Assembly: GCA_965224285.1 (NCBI GenBank)
Contig: OZ245043.1
Coordinates: 3,844,001 to 3,908,000 of the forward strand
DNA: 64,000 nt
Direction of reading: 5' to 3'
Source: JAJCYK01 sp965224285
GTDB taxonomy: Bacteria > Bacteroidota > Bacteroidia > Cytophagales > Cyclobacteriaceae
The translations under genes were made by a program, and so were the position numbers. Positions 55,801 to 63,699 of the stretch are shown one piece after another; position 1 is the stretch's first letter, and every line of letters starts with the position of its first letter. The notes beneath the pieces were generated by a model. The model saw only the letters and a list, made by a program, of their open reading frames with translations, searched no databases and had not been told where the DNA came from.

Positions 55801-57642
55801 GCCGGGATCACTCCGCCGCAGGACCTGAGCTTTAAGTCCATCCTGGGCATGGTGTTACAGATCCTGGGCATCACCGCAGACCGCATTATGGAGAAGGTAG
55901 CCCAGCGTATAGGTCCGGAGCGCATGGAACGCATCCGGGGAATGTGGGAAAGGCTTACCGGGATATGGTCTTTTGTAAAAGACGTGATGGAACGGGGCCC
56001 GGTGGCCATTTGGGAACGCATCCAGGAGAAAATAACTGATCTCTGGAATACCGTCCTGGACAGTGTGAAAAACTGGATCATGACCAAGGTGATTGAAAAG
56101 GTAACCACCAAACTGCTGTCCATGCTGGACCCCACTGGGATCATGGCCGTGGTCAACAGTTTTATAGCCACCTACAACGCCATTGAATCATTTATCGAAT
56201 ACCTGAGGGAAATGCTGGAAATTGTCAATTCGTTTGTGGCGGGAGTGGCAGAGATCGCCAGGGGCAGTATTACCCGGGCGGCCACCTTCCTGGAAGGAGC
56301 CCTGGCAGATGGGTTGCCTATCGCCATAGGATTTCTGGCCAACCAGGTAGGCCTGGGCAGTATCGGCGAGAAAGTGGGAGAAATGATCGAGCGGGTACGG
56401 GAGATGGTAGATGGCGCTTTGGATTGGCTGGTGGATAAGGCAGTGAGTGCTGGAGAAGGTTTGATTAGCATGGGAAGAGGAGCTATGGAAAGAGTGGCCG
56501 GCTGGTTGGGATTTCGTGAAAACCTAACTACTACCAGCGGGGCCACACATACCATATACGTAGAGGAGAAAGGGAATAAACGCGATTTAATTATTGAGTC
56601 CACTCCTTCGCGAGTCGGGGCATTTCTCAATGAAAAACATGATGAAATTGATTCAAATGAGAATTTAGAAGCTACGAAAAAAAATCGATTGTTAGGGCAA
56701 ATCAGACATACAAGGAATCTATTGCAAGGGTTAAATGCTTTGATGAATAATCCCGAACAAGAACAAAATCCGAGGATACCCCAATTAATACAACAAATTA
56801 TAGATAATATAAAGGAACTAGAAGTTTCAGGTGAAAGTGATGACATTTTAATACCTAGCGCGGATTTCAATCCAGGATTTATCAACCCCTACAAAGCTCT
56901 TACCTTTTCGGCCCGGTATGTATTTAAAGGGACGGAAAACACCCCTAGCAATCATGAGCCAGGAAACGACAATACCTCTGGGAAATTAAAGGACGCTTGG
57001 CAGGTATTAACTGATATGAGGTTAAATTTTAAATGGGTTAGATTCCATATATTGAATTCAAGGTTGGGCGGCAAAGCAACTGACTCCAATCTGATCGCAA
57101 CTCCCAAATATATAAACGATGAATACGAGCAAAACTTCGAAACTCATTTAAAAGGCTATTATGACCAGGGTCTGCCAATTTGGATGAATGCCCAAGTCGG
57201 ATATGATCAAGATAATTACTCCGGACATATTCCCTCGTCCTATTCGGCCAGAGGCGGTGCCATGAAATATGAAAATGACCAATGGATTGAGGATGCAAAT
57301 AAACAAACCGAGTTCTCCAAACAAATAGATACCCCCCAATCCCATATTTTTAATATTAACACCATCATGGATAACCCCGAGGAAGCCTATCTTATAGTCA
57401 ATCTCACTAGTGTGACACATAGAATAATCAATATACTAAGGTCAAGACTTCCTGATGGTGGATATTCAAGCTTTAGGCAAATGGAAAGAGCCATAGAAAG
57501 AGAGATATATGGTGATCTAGGGACAGAAATAGTCTCATTTGAAGAGACAGAAATTGCCGGTTTGCCTGAGCCAACAAGGGAACAAGTAAAGAGGGCTGAT
57601 AAATTAAAACATCAGCTGGGAAGTGCTGATTTCACATTTTAA
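52834..57642 (+). CDS. DUF4157 cargo protein 1: CHAP-like, helical repeats and nuclease-like tail
   Basis: The 1602-residue protein starts at a TTG, supported by the leader that it shares with its neighbours (KPFFQRQ, STFFSPDAIQTKLTIGQPGD, YEVEADAMADRVVQ). At about 214-375 it has a CHAP/NlpC-like region with Cys in PSWCGIF (C282), His in QHHCIV (H332/H333) and IDGNSGW. The DUF4157 domain at about 410-485 has HELTH (H476-H480). Three helical repeats (about 507-920) and further amphipathic helices to about 1225 follow, which may insert in membranes. The C-terminus (about 1230-1602) begins TIYVEEKGN and has KWVRFHILNSRLGG and SNLIATPKYIN, like endonuclease-type tails. Base composition turns A/T-rich from about 56520, so the tail looks exchanged. 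Confidence 0.8.
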   Translation: MRAAPVKTNEPANKGKAKPFFQRQTQPTFFGDSSFEDRGSTFFSPDAIQTKLTIGQPGDRYEVEADAMADRVVQKLSSPAAVSPDSELEFQRKCQQCEHEEDIQKKENQGEPIDTAIPSSMEVQPLTGQVAQMQLSNSPANNNGSAVQLEVQTEEDLPEKEEDDPEEAHLAQLKVYLQATDEEDSIQRSCRECEEGEREVLFKLDPLLQRNPNSDARDEASIRDRVLQIAHQELGKVEASKTDASGRRIGYERLLEYFHLAAPGEWPDGVIKFKRPGFPSWCGIFSVYTIKTAGIDLGNWQMGKGVSAFNSLKVTNNPKPGDIGYIDQPYQHHCIVTEVSGDTVKSIDGNSGWYSEVIEKTRPRSQFTGFFTPFTGSEKFLQPKEDGTISGPAQHSLTDRLHSSKGKGTPLDRDTGQQMGQAFNADFSQVRIHTGSEAVEMSQSLGAQAFTHGSDVYFNKGKYDVDSNQGKHLLAHELTHTIQQGAALQKKPKITATSNQVQRLPDFVASEINDYARHIPGWNLFCVIVGFNPLLMATVDRNATNLLEGLFGLVPGGTYIFDRLREYEIVDQAYNWVTGKLVDLQLTRTGLERMLEEVYEDMEIVRLDAVSYNIGVLERKFQNLYNRVVSFASQVADKILGMIKEVLMETLRSLAASIPGYNLLIKILGYDPLTDQEVEATTAEIIEDFLILIGATQELEKMKELGTLEETAAWIDEQLALLNFSLEEIKMLFAEAWDAFSLADLADPIGAVRRTVAIFTPLATRVFNFAWNVSAKVFEFIKQALLNYLKSFANEVPGYHLLTVILGKDPFTEEVVPSTAENIIRGFMGLIPGGEAQFQQMKESGAIARTAAWIEGEIAALGMTWEYIKGMFLEIWNSFTIADLFTPIPAFQRIINRFGEPLGRILRFLVRVVLKIIEIILEIMKFPLDIIRQIIANARQAFQDIKRDPIGFLKNLLRAVKEGFSMFFGNIATHLLNGVTGWLFGQLENAGITPPQDLSFKSILGMVLQILGITADRIMEKVAQRIGPERMERIRGMWERLTGIWSFVKDVMERGPVAIWERIQEKITDLWNTVLDSVKNWIMTKVIEKVTTKLLSMLDPTGIMAVVNSFIATYNAIESFIEYLREMLEIVNSFVAGVAEIARGSITRAATFLEGALADGLPIAIGFLANQVGLGSIGEKVGEMIERVREMVDGALDWLVDKAVSAGEGLISMGRGAMERVAGWLGFRENLTTTSGATHTIYVEEKGNKRDLIIESTPSRVGAFLNEKHDEIDSNENLEATKKNRLLGQIRHTRNLLQGLNALMNNPEQEQNPRIPQLIQQIIDNIKELEVSGESDDILIPSADFNPGFINPYKALTFSARYVFKGTENTPSNHEPGNDNTSGKLKDAWQVLTDMRLNFKWVRFHILNSRLGGKATDSNLIATPKYINDEYEQNFETHLKGYYDQGLPIWMNAQVGYDQDNYSGHIPSSYSARGGAMKYENDQWIEDANKQTEFSKQIDTPQSHIFNINTIMDNPEEAYLIVNLTSVTHRIINILRSRLPDGGYSSFRQMERAIEREIYGDLGTEIVSFEETEIAGLPEPTREQVKRADKLKHQLGSADFTF
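54352..55590 (+). repeat. Three in-frame repeats of about 138 codons in cargo protein 1
   Basis: Three copies start near 54352, 54766 and 55180. Each has the order (I/V)PG(W/Y)xL, then ILGxDPxT (VGFNPL in copy 1), then a helix with ET/RTAAW or DQAYNW and L..L or LGMT at the end. The distances between the PGY/W motifs are 139 and 138 codons. The repeats are protein-level, with no strong DNA identity left. Confidence 0.75.
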
Positions 57643-57665
57643 ATCGACGTTGAGCCAGTAGTCCA

Positions 57666-59348
57666 ATGAGAAACATATTAGTTAGATCGAACAAACATAA
57701 CGAGCAATCTCAAGCAAAGGCGTTCTTTAGGCCTAAGTCACGAAGCATTTTATTTAGATACGAAAATAGTCATCACTTTTTCAAGTCAAGCCCCACTATC
57801 CAGTCCAAACTCACCATCGGCCAGCCTGGCGATGCCTACGAACAAGAAGCGGATGCCATGGCGGATAAAGTGGTACAAACCATAAACCAGCCCCAAACAA
57901 ATCATGAAATTCCTGGTTCTCAGCAGCTGGTTCAACCAAAATGTGAAGCTTGTGCTAAAGATGAAGGCTTGAATACCAAACTGCAAATGCAGGCAGAGGA
58001 GGAGCCTGTAGTACAGACCCAGGCAGAAGAGGAGGAACCGGTTCAGATGCAGGAGGAACAGGAACAGGTGCAAATGCAAACTGAGGAGGAGGAAACCGTT
58101 CAGGCCCAAGTAGAGGATGAGGAAACTCTCTCTCCTAAATTACAGGCCCATCAAGGTGTCACTACCCAACCTGATCAGGGATTGCCGCAAACTTTAGCCC
58201 AGAGCAGTGGTCAGGGCTTTGCTTTGGGCGAGTCAAACCGCCATGCTATGGAAGCTGCCTTCGGGGCGGATTTCAGCCAAGTACGGATCCATACAGATGC
58301 CCGGGCGGTTCAAATGAACCAGCAGTTGGGCGCCCAGGCCTTTACCCACGGACGTGATATTTATTTCAATCGCGGAAAATATAACCCAGGTACTAGTACT
58401 GGGCAGCACTTGCTGGCCCATGAGTTGACTCATGTGGTTCAGCAAGGGCAAGGAAATACCTCCATGATCAATAAGGCATGTCTGCCGGCGGCTTCCTGTC
58501 CTTCCCATATACCCGGTTCAGCAAGCTCCTTTGGAGCAGGGGAGGAAGCCAGAGAGGTGGGTCCGCGGGCCCGTCGCAAGAGAATGACATGTACCCGGGC
58601 GATCTCCACAGGTCACGCTGGAAGGGCCAGGCAGCTGGAAATGATCCTGGGCGCTAAAGACCCGACATTATTGGCCAGAATACACGGAATTTTCATTGAT
58701 GCTGATATGTCACGGGGTACCGGGGCAATGGTAGGCAGCTGCTCAGGTTGGATTTCTGACGCTTTACCGGCTGGATGTAATCCTCCCACGGTTACCGGTG
58801 CCAGTAAGCCATGTGTATTTGTTCATGGTATTCTCAACCGGCAAGCATTTCAATTTAATAACAGCTCCGCACCTACTATCGGAGGCGAGACCCGCGAGGA
58901 TTGGCATATTTCTACCTTGCAAACGTTGATACATGAAGCTCAACATGTGGTATTCGACACCTCAGGAAGAGCGGAGCCACCGGGAACTGCTGCAACCTGT
59001 CCCAGATCGAGAGTGGAGGCGGAGGTCACGGAGTTGAATGCGATCATGAGCGAATTTCCGATTGTGATCAGGGCGATCCCACCCAATCCCGGGCCCGCCA
59101 GAACCAGAGCTTTAATCAGAATGGAAAATTGGTTCCATCATAAAGTGACAAACCCCCATGAAAGTTTGGCGGGCACTCTCCGCGCTATGAGATGCGAATG
59201 TGATTGCCCGCAAGTGAATGCTCATGTGGAGGATATATTCAATTTTGTTTCATCCAGCTGGTCATCAGGAGAGAAAAAGGAATTTACTATGGAATTGAAT
59301 AAGCCAAGATGGAACGTCTCACCGATAAATTTGAATTGGCCTTTGTGA
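57666..59348 (+). CDS. DUF4157 cargo protein 2 with C-terminal HExxH domain
   Basis: The 560-residue protein starts MRNILVRSNK and has the shared leader (KAFFRPKSR, HHFFKSSPTIQSKLTIGQPGD, YEQEADAMADKVVQ). A Q/E-rich linker (about 105-160) made of E-E-E-x-V-Q-x-Q units follows. The DUF4157 domain (about 180-260) ends with HELTH (H252-H256). The C-terminal domain (about 290-560) has a second zinc-type motif in LIHEAQHVVFD (H423-H427), suggesting a metallopeptidase, and many Cys pairs (MRCECDCPQ, PASCP). The exact family is unknown. It begins 23 bases after cargo gene 1. About 0.65 kb is nearly identical to cargo gene 3. Confidence 0.78.
   Translation: MRNILVRSNKHNEQSQAKAFFRPKSRSILFRYENSHHFFKSSPTIQSKLTIGQPGDAYEQEADAMADKVVQTINQPQTNHEIPGSQQLVQPKCEACAKDEGLNTKLQMQAEEEPVVQTQAEEEEPVQMQEEQEQVQMQTEEEETVQAQVEDEETLSPKLQAHQGVTTQPDQGLPQTLAQSSGQGFALGESNRHAMEAAFGADFSQVRIHTDARAVQMNQQLGAQAFTHGRDIYFNRGKYNPGTSTGQHLLAHELTHVVQQGQGNTSMINKACLPAASCPSHIPGSASSFGAGEEAREVGPRARRKRMTCTRAISTGHAGRARQLEMILGAKDPTLLARIHGIFIDADMSRGTGAMVGSCSGWISDALPAGCNPPTVTGASKPCVFVHGILNRQAFQFNNSSAPTIGGETREDWHISTLQTLIHEAQHVVFDTSGRAEPPGTAATCPRSRVEAEVTELNAIMSEFPIVIRAIPPNPGPARTRALIRMENWFHHKVTNPHESLAGTLRAMRCECDCPQVNAHVEDIFNFVSSSWSSGEKKEFTMELNKPRWNVSPINLNWPL
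57805..58450 (+). repeat. Leader-DUF4157 DNA segment, copy 1
   Basis: This segment is nearly identical to 59527-60172 (constant offset 1722). It covers the end of the leader, the Q/E-rich linker and the DUF4157 domain. One stretch of roughly 280 bases (near 57994-58274 against 59716-59996) appears to have no mismatch. Differences are mainly silent. The sequences outside the segment are unrelated. Confidence 0.85.
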
Positions 59349-59375
59349 TAAATAAAAAGACGTACTAACTAAATT

Positions 59376-61676
59376 TTGAGATTAAATAAATCCATATATA
59401 GCAGAATCAGAACCCCTGGTCCTTCAATTCATAAAAAGTATCAGTCGCACTTCTTTGGGGATTTAGCAAAAGCTCGAAGAAAACCTTTTTTTCAGTCTGC
59501 TGTTGACCATCCAAATTATTTTCAAACCAAACTCACCATGGGTCAGCCTGGCGACGCCTACGAACAAGAAGCGGATGCCATGGCCGATAAAGTGGTTCAA
59601 ACCATAAACCACCCCCAAGCAAATCATGAAATTCCTGGTTCTCAGCAGCTGGTTCAACCAAAATGTGAAGCTTGTGCCAAAGATGAAGGCTTGAATACCA
59701 AACTGCAAATGCAGCCAGAGGAGGAGCCTGTAGTACAGACCCAGGCAGAAGAGGAGGAACCGGTTCAGATGCAGGAGGAACAGGAACAGGTGCAAATGCA
59801 AACTGAGGAGGAGGAAACCGTTCAGGCCCAAGTAGAGGATGAGGAAACTCTCTCTCCTAAATTACAGGCCCATCAAGGTGTCACTACCCAACCTGATCAG
59901 GGATTGCCGCAAACTTTAGCCCAGAGCAGTGGTCAGGGCTTTGCTTTGGGCGAGTCAAACCGCCATGCTATGGAAGCTGCCTTCGGGGCGGATTTTAAGG
60001 GGGTAAGGATCCATACTGATGCCCGGGCAGTACAAATGAACCAGCAGTTGGGAGCCCAGGCCTTTACCCACGGACGTGATATTTATTTCAATCGCGGAAA
60101 ATATAACCCAGGTACTAGTACTGGGCAGCACTTGCTGGCCCATGAGTTGACGCATGTGGTACAACAAAGGCAAGCATCAACCCGGGTTCAAAGGCAACCC
60201 GCGGATAAACACGATCTCACTTCATCGGTGTTGTCCGGAAATTTAAAATTAGAGCAGTGTTTTGACGGGGAGGCTATAGTAAAAGCACCGTCGGAAGGGG
60301 AGCATGTGCGGAAGATCCAAAGAACATTGATCCATTTGGGTTTTGATGTAGGTCCTACCGGTGCTGACGCCAAATATCAGGGTAAAACCGCTGGGGCTGT
60401 TAGGGATTTTCAGATCGCCGCTGGAATGTCACCTGTTGAATGGGATGGGATTGTAGGAAAAAAGACCATTGGCTTATTGGATATGAGTGTGCGTAACCAT
60501 AGGGTTGACACTGATATCGATGTGGCGGGGGAAGATTTCACCGTAACCAATGACCGGCAAAAGGACAAAGATGAAGCCTGCAAGGGCAAACCTACAGACG
60601 AAGTTTGTGATACTGCATCATTTAAAACCGTAGACGAAGGCGCCAATCAGGCCATTAAGCTTATCGATAAGGTGATGGTCGAGCAGTTGCCTCCCCTGAA
60701 AAAAAAGAAAACCGATTACCCGAAAATTTTTTCCGATATATTCAGAAATAATGACAATCGGCCACTTGGTGACAAAGTAAAGGAGGTAAAGGCACATTAT
60801 CAGGAGATCAAAAAGTTTCTGGGCAAGCTGAAGGCGGATAGGTCACTGATCAGATGCGCCACAGATTGTGATGGAGGCTGCAGGTCGGGGTCGCCGGCTT
60901 ACCACACTTTTGTTCGGGCGGTCAATAAGCATATTCTTACTTTTTGTCCGGAATTTAAAAAGCATGATGATCGTATCCTGATCGTCTTACATGAAGCTCA
61001 TCATGCCTCAATCCCCGATTCCAGTGATAAAGCCTATGCTTCTACCCGGTTATTCGATAAGCTTGACCACAAAAAAGCCCTGCTCAATGCCGCCTCATTT
61101 CACGTATATGCGGCTTGGGTAGACAAACCTGGGAGTCAGCCTATTGGTCCGGAAATTAAAGATACTAATCTGGTAGGCGACCCCGCTCAAAAGAGTACCG
61201 CGGACTTATCCCTGGCTCATATCGATCAATGGTTTAGGCTGATTCCGTTTGATATGTCAACCACAGTTCAGGGGGCACAGGAAGCCCGGGAATTAGGTGC
61301 TTATAAAAGTAATAACGCACAGGTATTTATGGAGCAGGTTTTCTCCAAATGGTTTGGTATGACTTCTCCGCCAAAGGTACCATCGGAGACGGATGTCCAG
61401 AAGCTTAAGGCCATCGAAGAGCGCATTGGTAAAATGGAGGATGCATTTAAGTCTCCCTTCATTATCCTGGAGACTCCAAACCACAGTTTTTGGGAACGAG
61501 GACCGGGGTCTGGAATAGCTTTGAACCATGATTTATTGCAACTGGATTTGGCCAGAATGATAATTGCCTTATTGCAAGAACTGGTGCATGCTACCCCCAA
61601 CATAAGTGCGGAAAGTGAGCCTTTGTATGTACTTACCATAAATGATATGAGGAACCTACGGGATTTGGATCCTTGA
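59376..61676 (+). CDS. DUF4157 cargo protein 3: peptidoglycan-binding plus M35-like metallopeptidase
   Basis: The 766-residue protein starts at a TTG in the same 'M-R' start context as its neighbours. The leader is SHFFGDLAK, KPFFQSAVDH, YFQTKLTMGQPGD and YEQEADAMADKVVQ. The Q/E linker and DUF4157 (HELTH, H256-H260) are almost identical to cargo 2. At about 309-371 is a PG_binding_1 domain (VRKIQRTLIHLGFDVG, VGKKTIGLLD). Then comes a catalytic domain with HEAHH (H539-H543), a following Asp in SSDKAY and LLNAASFHVYAAW, which is the M35/aspzincin pattern. A last domain of unknown function holds LLQELVHATP. It may cut proteins of a target after contact with peptidoglycan. Confidence 0.8.
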   Translation: MRLNKSIYSRIRTPGPSIHKKYQSHFFGDLAKARRKPFFQSAVDHPNYFQTKLTMGQPGDAYEQEADAMADKVVQTINHPQANHEIPGSQQLVQPKCEACAKDEGLNTKLQMQPEEEPVVQTQAEEEEPVQMQEEQEQVQMQTEEEETVQAQVEDEETLSPKLQAHQGVTTQPDQGLPQTLAQSSGQGFALGESNRHAMEAAFGADFKGVRIHTDARAVQMNQQLGAQAFTHGRDIYFNRGKYNPGTSTGQHLLAHELTHVVQQRQASTRVQRQPADKHDLTSSVLSGNLKLEQCFDGEAIVKAPSEGEHVRKIQRTLIHLGFDVGPTGADAKYQGKTAGAVRDFQIAAGMSPVEWDGIVGKKTIGLLDMSVRNHRVDTDIDVAGEDFTVTNDRQKDKDEACKGKPTDEVCDTASFKTVDEGANQAIKLIDKVMVEQLPPLKKKKTDYPKIFSDIFRNNDNRPLGDKVKEVKAHYQEIKKFLGKLKADRSLIRCATDCDGGCRSGSPAYHTFVRAVNKHILTFCPEFKKHDDRILIVLHEAHHASIPDSSDKAYASTRLFDKLDHKKALLNAASFHVYAAWVDKPGSQPIGPEIKDTNLVGDPAQKSTADLSLAHIDQWFRLIPFDMSTTVQGAQEARELGAYKSNNAQVFMEQVFSKWFGMTSPPKVPSETDVQKLKAIEERIGKMEDAFKSPFIILETPNHSFWERGPGSGIALNHDLLQLDLARMIIALLQELVHATPNISAESEPLYVLTINDMRNLRDLDP
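59527..60172 (+). repeat. Leader-DUF4157 DNA segment, copy 2
   Basis: This is the partner of 57805-58450. Small differences cluster at the ends, for example HHPQAN against NQPQTN and KGVRIHT against SQVRIHT. The shared part stops sharply after HELTHVVQQ, where the two proteins become unrelated. A third, more diverged copy is in cargo gene 4 (about 61846-62490). Confidence 0.85.
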
Positions 61677-61686
61677 GCCGGAATTT

Positions 61687-63699
61687 ATGAGGACTACTCA
61701 GTACTATAACCATCATAGCTATAACCGATCACACAGATCAGACCATCAAAGTCCGTTCTTTACTGGACCGAAGCCCCGGCAGTTCTCTCGGTCACCGGAA
61801 AGAGAGGGTCAAAGATCATTTTTCGAGACCGATCATTCGGTGCAACCTAAGATTTCCGTTGGTAGGGCAGGGGATAAATATGAACACCAGGCAAATACCA
61901 TGGCCGATAAGGTAGTACAAACATTAAATAACCGGCAGGCAACACATGAAACGCCTGGTCCTGAAAATCTGGTTCAGTCAAAATGTGAAGCCTGCACCAA
62001 GGATGAGGACCTGAACACCAAATTGCAAATGCAAGCTGAGGAGGAACCCGAGCTGCAGACTCAAATAGAAGAAGAGGAACCGGTTCAGATGCAGGAAGAG
62101 GAGGAGCAAATGCAAAGGCAAACCGAGGAGGAAGAAACCGTTCAAGCGCAACTGGAAGATGAGGAAACTCTCTCACCTATGTTGCAGGCCCGGTTTGATT
62201 CCCCTGCAAAGGCCAATTTGGGACTGCAACAAACTTTGGCCCAGAGCAGTGGTCAGGGCTTTTCTTTGGGCGACTCAAACCGCCATGCTATGGAAGCTGC
62301 CTTCGGGGCGGACTTCAGGGGGGTGAGGATCCATACTGATGCCCGGGCGGTACAAATGAACCAGCAGTTGGGAGCCCAGGCCTTTACCCATGGGCGGGAT
62401 ATTTATTTCAATCACGGAAAATATAATCCAGGTACCAGCAGGGGGCAACACTTGCTGGCTCATGAATTGACGCACGTGATCCAACAAAATGGTCAGCAAA
62501 ATAATCTCCAGCGGAAGCTGCGGGTAGAAGGGGGATATCCCAATTACTTAATAAACCGGCCGGGTAACATTGCCCAGCAGGACCCTGCATTCTCCCTGAC
62601 CCCAGCACAACGTTTCAACTTTGTGAACGGCCTGATTCAAAAATTATGTCCGGATTTCCAGGTAAATAATTCTAGCGGAGAGGTGTCGCCTCAGGGACAA
62701 CTTCGCTCTGCGGCGGAAATAAGCGCAGGGGGTAAACCAGCAGGCTGTTGTTGTTTGTTTGTGCTGACCCGGCCTAGTTCCACTACCGATTGGCGGATAT
62801 TGATAAGTGGGACGGTTTCGCCGCATACATTTTCTGCCAAACAAGCTGCTTTGGAAGGTTTCGCATTGCCTGCTCCGGATCAGCACAATTCAATAGTAAT
62901 CCCCTCTCCGAATGCCGAAATTGAATATGGTCATTTCACGGCTGCCGATAAGCGACATATTATGGAAGCAGAGATCATATTAGCTCACGAGCTCTGCGGA
63001 CACGCTTCGCTTATGGAGATGGAAGCACATCCGGAAACCTTTAGCCGTTTGGATACCAATGTTCACGATCCAACCGTGAATGTCCAGAATCTGATTGACA
63101 GCGAACAGGGAGCTCCCGCCAGTGACCTACGGGGATTAGCTGCGGGGAATATTCATCGTGGAGAGTCTTTTGCCAAGGTGATTGCCAGGGGCTATCCCAT
63201 AAATCGCGTTAGTGCATTTAGCCTGCCAGCCAATGAGCGAGGCAAGCTGGACCTGGTAGCCCGCTTGGTTCAAACCAGTGATTTCTATGTGGACATAGTG
63301 GGTCATACAGACCCCAGCGGAACTCAGGCAATTAATGACCGGATAAGCCGCCAAAGAGCGCAATCTGCCAGAAATTACCTCCTAAGTAAGGGAGTAAGCA
63401 GACGCAGACACCTGGATGCTGATGATAATACCACCCCTCTGGTGGACAGGTTCACTGATTTAAGTGGAGTAAGGGATCGTTTCCCACCAACAGCAAATCT
63501 GGGCTCCAATCCGGACAACTGGCGCCGGGTGGAGGTGTTTTTGGCTAAGTTCCCTGCCGGAACCACCAACCCACCTAATCAGACGCCCACCAATGTCAAC
63601 CCCGTTCCGGTGCCCGCCGGTGCTAGTAATCTGGCTCGGGGTGGAAATGCTTGTGAAAAGTTATTGGTGCGGACAGCCTGGAAAGGTCGGATACCATGA
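61687..63699 (+). CDS. DUF4157 cargo protein 4 with HELCGH segment and OmpA-like C-terminus
   Basis: The 670-residue protein has the leader SPFFTGPKPR, QRSFFETDHSVQPKISVGRAGD, then YEHQANTMADKVVQ and a Q/E-rich linker. DUF4157 (about 175-265) ends with HELTHVIQQ (H259-H263). A central domain (about 275-500) contains ILAHELCGHASL (H434). This has one residue more between Glu and the second His than a classical HExxH. A C-terminal OmpA-like domain (about 517-625) has YVDIVGHTDPSGTQ (H540-D542) and RAQSARNYLLSKGV, which binds peptidoglycan in other proteins. The final part is Pro/Asn-rich. The stop overlaps the next start by ATGA (63696-63699). Confidence 0.78.
   Translation: MRTTQYYNHHSYNRSHRSDHQSPFFTGPKPRQFSRSPEREGQRSFFETDHSVQPKISVGRAGDKYEHQANTMADKVVQTLNNRQATHETPGPENLVQSKCEACTKDEDLNTKLQMQAEEEPELQTQIEEEEPVQMQEEEEQMQRQTEEEETVQAQLEDEETLSPMLQARFDSPAKANLGLQQTLAQSSGQGFSLGDSNRHAMEAAFGADFRGVRIHTDARAVQMNQQLGAQAFTHGRDIYFNHGKYNPGTSRGQHLLAHELTHVIQQNGQQNNLQRKLRVEGGYPNYLINRPGNIAQQDPAFSLTPAQRFNFVNGLIQKLCPDFQVNNSSGEVSPQGQLRSAAEISAGGKPAGCCCLFVLTRPSSTTDWRILISGTVSPHTFSAKQAALEGFALPAPDQHNSIVIPSPNAEIEYGHFTAADKRHIMEAEIILAHELCGHASLMEMEAHPETFSRLDTNVHDPTVNVQNLIDSEQGAPASDLRGLAAGNIHRGESFAKVIARGYPINRVSAFSLPANERGKLDLVARLVQTSDFYVDIVGHTDPSGTQAINDRISRQRAQSARNYLLSKGVSRRRHLDADDNTTPLVDRFTDLSGVRDRFPPTANLGSNPDNWRRVEVFLAKFPAGTTNPPNQTPTNVNPVPVPAGASNLARGGNACEKLLVRTAWKGRIP

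Noticed and set aside
58000..62180. CRISPR-like short repeats
   Set aside because: The repetition is in-frame coding for E/Q-rich linkers, not spaced direct repeats with unique spacers.
62986..63003. HELCGH as a canonical zinc protease motif in cargo 4
   Set aside because: It has three residues between Glu and the second His instead of two, so I only list it as a possible metal site.
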